Shown here: piece by piece, positions 19,655 through 30,265 of the stretch
Layout: each line of letters starts with the position of its first letter
Position numbering within the stretch: position 1 is the stretch's first letter
Assembly (NCBI GenBank): GCA_001931875.2
Contig: MSJH02000148.1
Span: 1 to 33,222, forward strand
Reading direction: 5' to 3'
DNA from: Byssochlamys sp. IMV 00236
Taxonomy: Eukaryota > Ascomycota > Eurotiomycetes > Eurotiales > Thermoascaceae
DNA length: 33,222 bases
Position numbers and translations under genes: made by a program
Notes under the pieces: model-generated
Seen by the model: the letters and a program-made list of their open reading frames with translations, nothing else
Database searches by the model: none
What the model was told of the DNA's origin: nothing

Positions 19655-21368
19655 TCACAAAGCTTTATCTCCTTCAGTCCAATGAGGAGATATGAACGAA
19701 GTAAATACTACATTTTCTAGCAAGATCAAATCACGCTTGGCACGGTCGAGTTTAGCTTGATCGGCCAAGGATTTCATATAAATACTTCTTTGCATGTAAA
19801 AGTGATCCCAGGCTCTTTGGAAAAGCGTTGATGGCAAAGTAAAATCAAGCTGGATACGACACTGGATCAAACAAGCAGCATATCGAAATAATGTATGTGC
19901 TGACCGTGATTCTTCCATAGACATTTGTTCAAATGCCAAATCTTGAAGTAGTTGGACATAGATTTGCAGCCATGTTGCTTCAATTTCATTCTGGATTTCC
20001 TGCCACTAGAGAAACTAGTCAGTTACAAAAAAAAAAAAAAAGATGACCCTTCTTTCTACTTGCCTCATTCTGTTCTTTCTTGCATATAATGCTTATTAAG
20101 CAGGCAGATAATCTGATCACGCATGTTGGATTGCCTGTGCGTAAATACATGAGGATCTCCTTGGGATCGCCCTCTGATGGTTCTAGCTGACACAATGGTA
20201 TCGGTAACTCTATCTCGGTCTTTTTATACGCTATTAATATATCCTTTTTCCTTTATATATTGTAAAGTGTCTCCTTTTCATTACCTGTTTCTCCCATAAA
20301 CTGTGTTCAATAAGATCCAACTGCAGTTCAAACAATCTGATATTGTGTAACTTTTTGACCATCTCCTGTATAATAGCCAAGTGACGATCCGAGTTATGCT
20401 TGGGCTTGGCGTACAAAATGTCATATCCTTTTTTTTTACTTACCGCTAGCACTGGCACTGACGCATAAAGATGACTCTTTATCAATGTATTATCTTGAAG
20501 CTAAGAGGAAAAAGGAACATAAAAGAAAGAAAGAATGGGATTGAGTCCTGTGATTTTGTTATGTTGAGCCTTACCTTGTCACCATTACCGCCTATTGCCA
20601 AAGGTATGACTTCTGTTCCATAAAGGGCGTTGAACACTTTGAGCCTGTTTTTCATTAAATGGTCAATGAACTCTTATTGGAAGAGAGAGTGTTTGTTATC
20701 TAGATTACCTTGAAACTAGTTCGTCTGTCATTTGATTATTCTGTTGTATAAACTATATACATACATAACTGTATTAGTATGATGCAAGAAAAGAAACAGT
20801 AGCTTAAAGAGTACCTTTTCTACTGCTGCTTTATTGTTTGCAGTAGGCGCATAAAGGTACATATCGACTAGTCGTTCAAATTCCAGTATTCTATGACATA
20901 TTAGCAAAATAAAAGGAAAGAAGCAGGTTATCTTACATTTGTCTTGTCTTTTGAACATCTGCCAACTCACGATGCCAATCTTCTACAGTCGGTTCACATT
21001 GTTCTATGACAGAATAAAGCAAATGATAAACTTCGATATCATCAAGTGCTTGGTGTAATATCTACTTTCATGAGTACCACAACATGGAATACTTACTCTC
21101 TCTCTCTCCACTTTACCTTTAAACTGAACGAAAAGACAGTAGATTTATGTAAATAGCTTATACGGGGTTCAATACAGGATAGCTTGAAATGGATGTCAGC
21201 AAGTGTATCATTAGGGATCGTCTTTAGGATATATTCAAGCATGAAGTTATAACATTCTCTCTTCTTTATGTCATCCTCGCACTCATCAATTCGAGCATAG
21301 ATCGTCCTGACCAAAGAATGATCATTACCATTACTACTGCTGTCATGTTCTAGTTTCTTTTTGATATC
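19655..21368 (-). CDS. Unrecognised multi-exon gene, helical protein, 5' end not resolved
   Basis: Eight exons join in one consistent frame: 21368-21117, 21061-20937, 20890-20815, 20752-20709, 20644-20575, 20500-20285, 20219-20064 and 20005-19655. They give at least 429 residues. The introns are 46-74 bp. Six have GT donors, and intron 7 (20063-20006) has a GC donor, AG|GCAAGT. The protein is rich in predicted amphipathic helices (CYNFMLEYIL, VYHLLYSVIEQC, ILEFERLVDMYLYAP, LQIYVQLLQDL) and has no signal peptide, membrane segment or known motif. I do not recognise the family. The first listed exon begins at an acceptor (TTTTTGATAG) with a stop just upstream, so an earlier coding exon must exist. 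An ATG at 21549 is the nearest candidate, but no donor there gives the right phase. Confidence 0.7.
20006..20063 (-). other. GC-AG intron
   Basis: The exon ends AATGAG and the intron starts GCAAGT, the classical GC-donor consensus. A long T-run and TTTCTCTAG form the acceptor. Only this junction keeps the frame. The GT one codon later (GTAGAA) leads to a stop. Confidence 0.7.
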
Positions 21369-21694
21369 CTATCAAAAAGACAAGATAATGTGTCATCATC
21401 ACTGTTCTCTCTTTATTATAAATATGGTCGTACGTCAAGACTATAAAATTATTAACTTAATCATATGAACACACACAAATAAACACACGCGCGCACTTAA
21501 GGACGCTTTATGAATCTAACTTTGTCAAAGAGTAATCTAAAGATTCCATCGTACACACACACACGCGTAAAATAAAGAAAGAACAAAAAATAAAAAAAAT
21601 GCTGCGGCTTGTGACTATAAATACAGGGTTTCCTGTCTGTCAAGGCCCTGCCAAGGGTTCAACCCTTTCTTTCTTTTTAACCCTATTTCTTGGC
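21369..21694. other. Intergenic, probable divergent promoter region
   Basis: This region holds the unresolved 5' end of the eight-exon minus-strand gene and the leader of the small plus-strand ORF. Two CA/CG-rich alternating tracts lie near 21470-21497 and 21553-21567. A TATAAATA box sits at 21616-21623. Confidence 0.5.
21616..21623 (+). promoter_or_regulatory. TATA box of the small AT-hook-like ORF
   Basis: TATAAATA lies about 70 bp upstream of the ATG at 21695, with a pyrimidine-rich leader between. The ATG at 21600 lies upstream of this box and is therefore unlikely to be the start. Confidence 0.45.
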
Positions 21695-22000
21695 ATGGGT
21701 CAAGTAAAAACGATTACCATGACCACTGATGCTATTTCTACTCTTGCCACTACCAAAGATGTTTCTTCCGTTAAGCCCACGCTCCCATCAATCCGTTCCT
21801 TAAAACTATTGCCACCTCAAAAAGATGATGATGTAAAAGTCATGCAATGCAAGCCAAAGACGTTTAGGACAGTTAGTGATAATTGGACATTCATCACACC
21901 TATGGATCATCATGTCATGAAGCCACTGAAAATAGAAAAAAGAGGCAGAAAACCCAAGTCAGGTCAGTACTACTCTGTTTGGAATCCTCGGCAATTTTGA
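21695..22000 (+). CDS. Small basic protein with an AT-hook-like motif, function unknown
   Basis: I chose the ATG at 21695 because a TATA box lies about 70 bp upstream; the frame itself is open from 21599. The frame encodes 101 residues: a Ser/Thr-rich start, a central PTLPSIRSLKLLPPQ segment and KRGRKPKS near the end. That last motif resembles the RGR core of AT-hooks and suggests DNA binding. The 3' end is uncertain. A GTCAGT donor at 21963 and a TTCAAATTAG acceptor ending at 22021 would remove 59 bp and extend the protein to 142 residues, ending at 22182. The extension is Lys- and Ile-rich and not convincing. I do not recognise a family. Transcript data would settle the model. Confidence 0.45.
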   Translation: MGQVKTITMTTDAISTLATTKDVSSVKPTLPSIRSLKLLPPQKDDDVKVMQCKPKTFRTVSDNWTFITPMDHHVMKPLKIEKRGRKPKSGQYYSVWNPRQF

Positions 22001-22182
22001 TTTGCCAAGATTTCAAATTAGGGCGGTTGACTTTTACACCTTTTGCCAAAACGATGTCACAAAATAAAAAAGTTAAAGTGTCGCACTTTTGGTCAATAGA
22101 CCAGAGGATAAGCCAACAAGGAAGAATATATGCTGTGATCTTTTTATTTAAAATAGCGAAATTCAAAACCATAAAACAATAA

Positions 22183-22990
22183 AAGGAATACAATGACAAT
22201 AGTTATTATCTCTGGAGCAAATGATTACTGTTTGTAGTTGAACACTCCCCTGTTGCTATTCCAGTCGTTATTGGAAGCGTCCACTGACCAGCAGGCTGAT
22301 CAACTAAAATACCCTGTATGTTTTCTAGAGAGGTAAGGAAATGATATGATTTTCCGTTCAATGACGACAATGTAATTACTTCCCAATATCCAATCTTGGT
22401 CAACATTATACATTTCTGTTGTATTCATGTTATTATTTGAAAATGGTCAATTAAGTCGACAACTTGCGAATTAATTTCTTTATTAAGAAGAGCTGAATAT
22501 GATTAAAATAAGTTTGTGTGTGCGTTTTATAGGGAGAAGAGGATCTATGAATGTATGCTTTACTTTATTATACTCGAGTTATTATAATGACGTATATCAA
22601 GCACGCCAGCTGTTGCTATTGTTTTTTTTTTTATGTAGAAAACAGTATCATTCCCTTGACAAGCAAGGTCCGTTTAAGCTGATGAATTATGTTGTTGATG
22701 AGAATTTGTAAGCTTGTCATTGTTAGTTTTCATACTGATCATTTGTATGCTTTAGCAAGCAATTAAAGTTGTGCCTAATTATGACGAATACTACTGATGC
22801 AATCGACACATATATTTGCATGCAAGAAGCAACATTGAAGAGTTCGTATTATATACACTGACCAAAATAAAGTCAGGTTTTTCAAATTAATACAAGAAGA
22901 TTTTTAGTGCTTCGGCTGCTGTAAGCAGATAAGAATCCATATCCGTTCAGTACAACGATGGGTATTATAGTATGAAGAGAACCCTGAAAG
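22183..22990. other. Intergenic, no convincing gene
   Basis: This AT-rich stretch has only short frames. One minus-strand frame (22406-22206, 66 codons, with GYWEVITLSSLNGKSYHFL) looks somewhat protein-like but has no supporting domain or promoter. Confidence 0.4.
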
Positions 22991-23290
22991 CATTTTTCAT
23001 AAGAGTAGGAACAGTGGTCTCAATGATAAAGAAGTCATATAGAATGTGTTGATGAATATCCATCAGTTATCTTAAGACAGTTGATGACAAGACTATGTTG
23101 AGCATTTGAAGGATCTATAGTTTCCAAGAGTGAATGTTACTGGACATTAAAAAGTTCGATTTCAAGCGCTATGATTGGATGAACAAATAGAACTGGAAAA
23201 AAAAACCAGGTCTTTCTCCTGCGTCTTTGTATTTGCTCAAACCGTATTAGTGATTTAGATGCCCTTTATCTCAAAGAAGTACTGTAAGGT
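22991..23290 (+). mobile_element. Probable relic of a transposase (helix-turn-helix region)
   Basis: A broken plus-strand frame reads CVDEYPSVILRQLMTRLC, a stop, then AFEGSIVSKSECYWTLKS. This fits the helix-turn-helix of Tc1/mariner-type transposases, where a pattern like P-x-x-T-L-R-Q-L is followed by F, VSKS and Y-x-x-LK. The frame then decays, with stops and a shift. No inverted terminal repeats or DDE residues were seen. The match is short, so this is tentative. Confidence 0.35.
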
Positions 23291-23860
23291 ACTGTATGAA
23301 GACGTCTTTTAAATTCAAATAGAAATATATATCATGCAAAGCGAGTTTGAAGTAATCTTCAAAAAAATTATTTTAAAAAGAGAGAAAACTTGGCAAAGAC
23401 TAGGTCTGGAGTAATTCAGATGAAGTATGGATTAGTCCAAATTATATCTTTAATCTTCCATAGGATCAACTATTGAGTAGCCTGACCCTAAATTACTTTC
23501 AAATAAAAATAAAAAAAAATCTTTGTACGGCCCCTGAAAAGCCATAGTGAGTCATTCGCCAATGAACGAAGGGCATCACATATACAATAGCGCAGTTTCT
23601 ATATTGGCTGTATATAAATAAATAAATAAAAGCATGATCTCTATCAAGGATCATCACGGAATCAAAGCAAAAATGTCTCCTGTTTGCGAGTGACTTAATT
23701 ATACAATATACACGATCTCTGCTTTTGTTTCTCTGGCTTTGTTTTATAAAAAGAGATCATTGAAACACCGATATAAGGCGCGTGTTTCAAATGTATCGAA
23801 TATAAATACCCAATTCCCATCCTTTCCGTCTTTCCCCTCTCTTTTCTTTACTTATTCATT
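23291..23860. other. Intergenic, malic enzyme promoter region
   Basis: No open frame of note. The last 100 bp have promoter character: TATAAATA at 23801 and a long pyrimidine-rich leader just before the ATG. Confidence 0.55.
23801..23808 (+). promoter_or_regulatory. TATA box of the malic enzyme gene
   Basis: TATAAATA lies 60 bp before the start codon at 23861 and is followed by a C/T-rich stretch typical of fungal transcription start regions. Confidence 0.6.
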
Positions 23861-25926
23861 ATGTTATATTCAGGAGCATTTAGAAAGTCTATAAACAAAG
23901 TAGTCAAGCCACGCCGTTTTTACGGATTACCAGCATCTGCCATTAGCTTAGGAACAGATCCTCGAAAGGATAGAACAGTTCAGTTAACCCCTTTGAGAGG
24001 TGTCAACATTATCCATGATCCTCTTTTATCCAAAGGTGAGTATTGATAAATATAAACGAATAATGGCTGATAAAAAAAAAAGGTACTGCATTTAGTATTG
24101 CAGAAAGAGAAAGATTGTCTATTCGTGGATTAGTACCACCTCGTTGTCAGGAGATGGATAAACAGTTACTTCGAATTAAGCGCAACTTGGATGCATTAGA
24201 CACACCTTTAGCAAAGTTTGTCTTTTTAACTGCCCTCCAAGATCGTAATGAGACATTGTTCTACAAGCTGCTGATCACTCATTTAGAAGAATTGGCCAGT
24301 ATCATTTATACCCCAACAGGTAAAAAAAAAATTTTATAGCCCTTTCCCACACCGACCCTAATTTTTCCATATTTTCCCGCTCAGTGGGCCAAGCCTGTTT
24401 ACTCTCTCACTCCATCTATCGTCGCTCTCGTGGTATGTACTTTTCTTCACAAGACAGAGGCGCAATGTCAGCTATGGTCCATAACTGGCCTCATGATGAA
24501 GTTGATGTCATTGTTGTCACGGATGGTTCCCGTGTACTCGGTTTAGGTGATTTGGGTGCCAATGGTATGCAAATCCCGATCGGTAAACTCAGTTTGGTAA
24601 ATATGACAAAAAAGTAAATTGATCCGTGCCTTAATTAACATCTTTTTGCTGTAAATTAGTATGTTGCCGCAGGAGGTATCCGACCACGCTCAGTTCTGCC
24701 TGTTGTCTTGGATGTTGGTACTAATAATGAATCATTACTACATGATCCTCTTTATCTTGGTATGGGTCATCCAAGACTGGATGGAGAAGAATACTATTCT
24801 TTTGTGGATGAATGGGTTACTGCTATTCAAAGTCGATGGCCAAGTAAAGTTGTAGCTTACTGTTAAAGTATGTGTAGCTAACCTATATTTAGATGCTCTC
24901 ATCCAATTCGAGGATTTCAAATACCCTCACGCATACAATTTACTCAACAAGTATCAAAACAAGGTCACTTGCTTCAATGACGATATCCAGTCCACTTCTG
25001 CCATTACCTTGGCTGGTCTTTTAGCTTCACTCAAGGCTCGTGGTCGCTCTCAAGACAGTCTTGCAGAGGAGCGTATTATTTGTGTGGGCGCTGGTTCTGC
25101 TGGTGTCGGTGTATGTGAAGGTATCATTGATGCCATGGTCTCACAAGGAAAGGTTCGCTCTCGTGAAGAAGCTTACTCTCGCATCTGGATGTTGGATCAA
25201 TATGGTTTGCTAGGTAACCCCTCGATTGGTACCAACACATCATCATCATCAACAACCAATGGTGTCGAAAAGCGAACACTGGATGAACGTCAACAGTGCT
25301 ACGTCAAGTCTGACTTGCCTGATCGTCTCAATCTTGAGGAAGTCGTCGAACGTGTCAAGCCCACAGCCATTTTGGGTCTCACAGGTGTTCCTGGTGTGTT
25401 TACAGAGAAGGCTATTCGTACTATGGCCAAGTACCAAGAAAAGCCCATCGTATTCCCTCTTTCAAACCCTGACACTCGCGCCGAGTGTACAGCTGAGCAG
25501 GCCTTCAAGTGGACAGAAGGACGTGCTATCTTTGCCTCAGGTAGTCCTTTCCCAGACGTGTTGTTACCTAATGGTAAGCTTGGTCGAACCAACCAATGTA
25601 ATAACTCTTACTCTTTCCCTGGTCTTGGTCTCGGTATCACCGTTTCAAGAGCGACTCGAGTAACCCCAAGGATGTTCCTCGAAACTGCAAAGACAATTGC
25701 TGATATGGCTACACCTGCTCAACTCAAGGAAGGTATCCTCTTCCCTGGTGTCAAGCATCTTCGTGAGGTCGCAAAGACTGTTGGTACTCGTGTTTGTGAA
25801 GTAGCTTATGAGGATGGTGTTGCTACTGCTGTTTTGAAAGAAGGCGAATTACTCAGTGAGGTCGTACAGAGTTCAATGTTCGTTCCTGAGTATGTTCCTA
25901 TTGTCCATGTTCCCCATATTCACTAA
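23861..25926 (+). CDS. Malic enzyme (NAD(P)-dependent, decarboxylating)
   Basis: The enzyme converts L-malate to pyruvate and CO2 with reduction of NAD(P), linking the TCA cycle to lipid and redox metabolism. The exons are 23861-24035, 24083-24319, 24385-24596, 24660-24843 and 24893-25926 (introns 47, 65, 63, 49 bp), giving 613 residues. Visible features are the catalytic Tyr134 in IIYTPT, RGMYFSSQDRG, VVTDGSRVLGLGDLG, metal ligands in FEDF (276-277) and CFNDDIQST (299-300), and the dinucleotide loop GAGSAG (335-340). The start MLYSGAFRKSINKVVKPRRF is basic, without acidic residues, and looks like a mitochondrial presequence. Cofactor choice cannot be read with certainty. A Ser/Thr-rich loop (TNTSSSSTTNG, about 390) is a local insertion. 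Confidence 0.95.
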
Positions 25927-26101
25927 TTGTGCATTTTATTTATTATTTATTTGTATGAATATAGACTTTTTATAAAGAATAATATATTATTTAAAATATC
26001 TCTCATTACAAGTGCATTTAATCCTTTAAGCGGTAAAAGACTGAGTGTCATCTTAAAAATGTTTAGTGACTACATTTTTTACTTCTTTCTCTTATTGCAT
26101 C

Positions 26102-27898
26102 ATGTCGAATATCTATGCTTTAGAACCACATACAAAGTAAAAATAAGAAAGAATACAAGGTCAATTGAAGCTAATCTGCTCCCTTTTTATAAATGTATAA
26201 AGCGCCAAGGTTATTTTATACACAACTGCGGGTGACATTGAGATTGAATTATGGGGAAAAGAAGCACCAAGAGCATCACGTAACTTTATTCAACTCTGTC
26301 TCGAGGGTTATTATGACAACACGATATTTCATCGCATCGTTCCAGGATTTTTAGTACAAGGAGGTGATCCTACTGGAACAGGACAAGGTATTTATACACA
26401 TCAAATTATGCATTGTTTTAATAACCAAAAGAATAAAGGTGGAGAATCTATCTATGAAGACGGATTTCCAGACGAATTTCACTCACGTTTACGATTCAAT
26501 CGACGTGGACTTGTTGGTGTCGCCAACACAGGACAAAATGACAATGGATCTCAGTTTTTTATCACACTCGATCGAGCTGATGAACTGACAAAGAAGCACA
26601 CTTTATTTGGCAGAGTGGCGGGTGACACGTTATTCAACGTGATGAAGATGACCGAGCTTGAACTTGATCAGAATGACCGACCACTGTATCCTCCTCGTAT
26701 CAAGAGGACTGAGGTTGTGATCAATCCATTTGATGATATTGTACCTCGTATCTCTGAACGTGAACGAAAATTGGCTAAAGAACTTGAGAGAAAAAGGGCA
26801 GCAGAAGCTGCAGAACAGGCAAAAAAGAAGAAGAAGCCTCAAAAGTAAAGAAAAAGGCTTTACAATATACTCTTACTCATATCCCACTCTCTTAGGCAAT
26901 TGAACTTGTTGTCTTTTGGCGAAGAAGCAGGAGACTTGATGCCCCCAGAAGAGAAAAAAACAGAGAAAAAGACAGTGAAAAAGAGCGCATATGATTTTGT
27001 GGAGACAGCAGCACCACCTCCAGAAGAACTACTCCAAGAACTACAAAAACCAGTTAGTAAGGAAAGACAGAAACAAGAAGAAAAAGAACGACAAAAGGAA
27101 GAGGAAGAACGAAAGAGACAAAAAGAGGAGGAAGAGCGAAAGAAGCAAAAAGAACTGGAAGAAGCAAGACGAAAGAGAAAAGAATTGGAAGAGAAAAAAA
27201 AGCAGGAAGATACAGCAGAGTCAAGGGCAAGCGCTATTGAAAAGTTAAAGCAAGACATTCGTAATCTGTCCAAGACAGCTTCTCAAGAGGAAGTAGAACC
27301 TGTGATCAGAAGGGAAAAGAAAATGTCCTTGGTCGAGCAGGAACGTGAAAAGTATGCAGGTCAAAAGAGAAAAAGAGCAAAAAAGGGAGATGACTCGGAT
27401 GTAAGTTATTGATACCAATCCACAACTACATGTGTAGTTGACATTTTCCTTTAGGTTTTCAATAAACTCATGGCTTTCCAAAAGAAGCTTTCTTCCGTTA
27501 AGGAAGAAACAGTGACTCCAAAGAAGGAATTACCGCCCTGTGAGCTTCATGGTATCCCAGGCTGTGAATCATGTCGCGATATGACAAATGTTGAAGACGA
27601 CGTCACTGATGAAGGATGGATTGCGCACAAACTGGTGTTTGAGAAGGACTTGAAAGGAAAAGACTTGATGCGGCGAAGAGAGACTGTGGATGACTATGTT
27701 GTGATCGATCCTAGAAGCAGACAAGCCAAAGCCATTCAGGAAGAATACGAACGAAAGAGAGGCACGAGGACAGGTGATTCTCAAAAGAGAAACCATGATG
27801 AGGATAAAAAATATAGAGAAGAGAAACGATCAAGAAGCGATCGATATCGTAGAAGTCGTAGTAGATCAAAAGACAGACATGATAGCAGGAGACGATGA
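26102..27898 (+). CDS. CWC27: Spliceosome-associated cyclophilin Cwc27
   Basis: This is a cyclophilin-fold component of the activated spliceosome. The exons are 26102-26136, 26203-26387, 26439-26844, 26896-27400 and 27455-27898 (introns 66, 51, 51, 54 bp), giving 524 residues. The 35 bp first exon encodes MSNIYALEPHT and splices to NAKVILYTTAGDIEIELW, matching the family start closely. The PPIase domain (about 11-170) keeps FHR and GGDPTGTG, but the residue at the usual catalytic tryptophan is Glu (RADELTKKH). This substitution is typical of Cwc27 and predicts weak or no isomerase activity. Then come a Lys-rich segment, LLSFGEEA, a long charged coiled coil, VFNKLMAFQKKL, a C-x-H-GIPGCESC block and an Arg-Ser-rich tail. 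The gene starts 175 bp after the malic enzyme stop. Confidence 0.92.
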
Positions 27899-28545
27899 TA
27901 AATTATTTAAAATGTAATGCCACATCATAGTTTATGCTTTTTCTATAGTATTTGAACCTCTTTTTCTGTTTTCTGTTCTATTTTTTCCTACATTTGATCA
28001 TTGTAAAATAATAAGGGAAACAGCTATGCTTCTGAAGGAGAATCTCGTAGATCCTTTCATCTAACAATGATATTCCTTTATTTTTTCACTCATTTGAATA
28101 ATGGAGAACTTAACGCTGGTTCATTTGTCCAAAAGCTACGAAATAGCATGATCACAAGTAGCGATCTCTCTGATCTCGAAAAGCCTTTTGTTGTTTATAT
28201 AAGGGGGTTTTTTTTTTAATTTATTCATGAGGATTTAGATATTTACTTTAACTATTCATTGATACAAAATAAAAAGGAAAATAAAAAATGGCTGTACACA
28301 TTAATAAGAATAAAATAGAGAAAAGAGAGAGGGAAGGAAGCAGAAGGGAAAGAGGGGAACATTGAGTAAAGCGTATTTTACATATTGTAAACACATATCA
28401 ATTCGTTTCTTTTATACCATTCTCTCTCTTAAAACATCCTTGTACGGCATAAAAGAGAGAGAGAGAGGAGACTTTTATCCTACTGTGTGCTTAACCTTTT
28501 TTGTCCTTTTTCCTTCTTTTTTTTTTTGGTTTGTTTGTGCTTTAT
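27899..28545. other. Intergenic between convergent genes
   Basis: These 647 bp hold the 3' regions of Cwc27 (+) and the BAG6-like gene (-). They contain GA-rich runs near 28315-28350 and 28455-28470 and T-runs. I see no gene in them. Confidence 0.6.
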
Positions 28546-30265
28546 TTAATCAGTTTTATCTTTTCCTTTGCCCTTTTCTTGTTTGATTCTTTTTGATGAA
28601 TCGTCTTCTTCACTTTCCTCGAATTTACGCTTTAATCCGTTAGAAGTAGATGTTGATGATGACGATGGTTCTACACTATTTGTAGACAACGAAGATGACG
28701 AGGAAACAGTAGGCGGATTTGTTCTTAAAGCCGTTGTCTCCCCACGAGTGGTTGGTGTCGCTGGTGTAGTCGGTCTTGGCTGTGTTGGTCGTGTTCGTCT
28801 AGAGTCAATTTCCATGCTTGCGAGAATGGATCCCATAAAATGATTTATTAAGCTCATACCTTGTATGACTCTTGAGATAAAGAGTACCCTTCTGCTTATA
28901 GCGCGCTGTATACACCAAAAATGAGTGATTGTTCCTGTAGTGTACAATTAAACTTACATTATCTTCACTTAATCCTGCTCTTAATTGTTCAGCTGTATCT
29001 CGCATGTGGGGCACTGCTGTTTCAATCAGATCTGCTAGTTCCTCTAAAGCCATACCAATTTGTGATAATGGAGGACCTCCATTGTTTCTCATTGAATTTC
29101 TGACTTCTTGCAATTGTTCACTTGTCGAACTAGTTCCAAACGAAGGTATAGAAGATTCTACTAGACATTAGCTCTTTGTTTCTCATCGTTTTCCCTCTTT
29201 TTCTTACCGTCTGTCAAATTATTAGACTCTTGTAGCATAGATCTAACATTTCTTATGGATACTAAGGTCCTAGCCAATCTAACTTCCACGCTGGGCTATA
29301 CAAAAGAATAATCAAGTTAGAGAACGCATGCAGCTGCAAGGGGGTTTCACTTACTGGAAATCCTAGTGAGGAAGTAAAAGGAGATCGTTGTTCTCCAGAC
29401 GAACCTCTGTGGCTAAAGCTGAAGGCAAAAGGTGATCTGAAGAGACTGGATGCAGCTGAGAGACCACTTGTTCTATTTTGCTGTTTTGATTGCTTAGAGT
29501 TTAATATTGGATTAAAAAAGAAAACTTACGTTATTTGATGTTGAATCTGTAGTTGGTGTTGTTTGTGTTGAAGGGCTTCTGCTTCTAGTACCCGAAGTGA
29601 GACCATTCAAGACTGAGGAAATCAACTACCGCAGTTTATATATTCTGTCTTAGTCGGAAATATACACATATGCATTATTATATACTTACAGAATGGTTAT
29701 CGTTGGGTTCACCAACGGCTGAATCAAGGGTTATAAAAGCATATCCTTCCATCATTGGAAAGCGACTTGAAAGGTTTGAAAAGGGGAAAGGACGTCCGTT
29801 GAGCCTAGAGCTACGAGTGGTATTTGTAGTCCCAGGATTAGGATCATCTATGGATGGGAAGAAAATATTAGTTGAATGCAAACTTCTATAGCTCAATACT
29901 GACCATTTTGTGGATTATGAGGAGCATCTGCTGGTCTGATGACTAGATGAATGACTTTACCATTATCCAAATTAGCTAATAAGAAAAGGCAATGAATCAA
30001 CTCTTGTCGTATATTTATATATAGTATGTATACCATAATCAGTCAAGTGCTTATCGTCCTTCAAGACTCTTCCTTGGAATATTAAACGCTGTCTATTACA
30101 TTCAACATCAAAGGCAATTTGTATCTCATGCTTTAGTTGCAAAACTGAGGCATTTCGAGGCAAAGTAACAGAAGTTGTGCGTTGTTCTAGAGATTTAATT
30201 TGTAAAGCAATCTTTTCAATGCCAACATCAGAATTTTGGGTATCATTGGTATTATTTTCAGTCAT
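28546..30265 (-). CDS. BAG6/Scythe-like ubiquitin-domain protein
   Basis: In animals BAG6 is a triage chaperone that holds hydrophobic clients for tail-anchored insertion or degradation. The exons are 30265-30034, 29975-29904, 29847-29690, 29625-29531, 29472-29355, 29295-29208, 29160-28958 and 28905-28546, giving about 441 residues. Exon 5 may instead start at 29480. A ubiquitin-like domain (about 17-95) reads RQRLIFQGRVLKDDKHLTDYG and, across intron 1, NGKVIHLVIRP. Next come a GYAFITLDSA segment, a Ser/Thr/Gln-rich linker, and VEVRLARTLVSIRNVRSML plus a helical domain to about residue 330 that parallels the BAG6 DUF3538 region. The C-terminus has a Pro/Thr/Ser-rich stretch and a basic GLKRKFEE/KRIKQEKGKGK signal. 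It is far shorter than animal BAG6 and shows no clear BAG domain. Confidence 0.75.

Noticed and set aside
25226..25663. 145-codon plus-strand ORF in a second frame of malic enzyme
   Set aside because: It lies wholly inside exon 5, whose frame is fixed by conserved motifs.
26860..27273. 137-codon minus-strand ORF rich in Ser, Phe and Cys
   Set aside because: It is the antisense of the Lys/Glu-rich coiled coil of Cwc27, and its composition is explained by that.
28568..28843. 91-codon plus-strand ORF, Val/Asp-rich
   Set aside because: It is antisense to the Ser/Thr/Pro-rich C-terminus of the BAG6-like gene.
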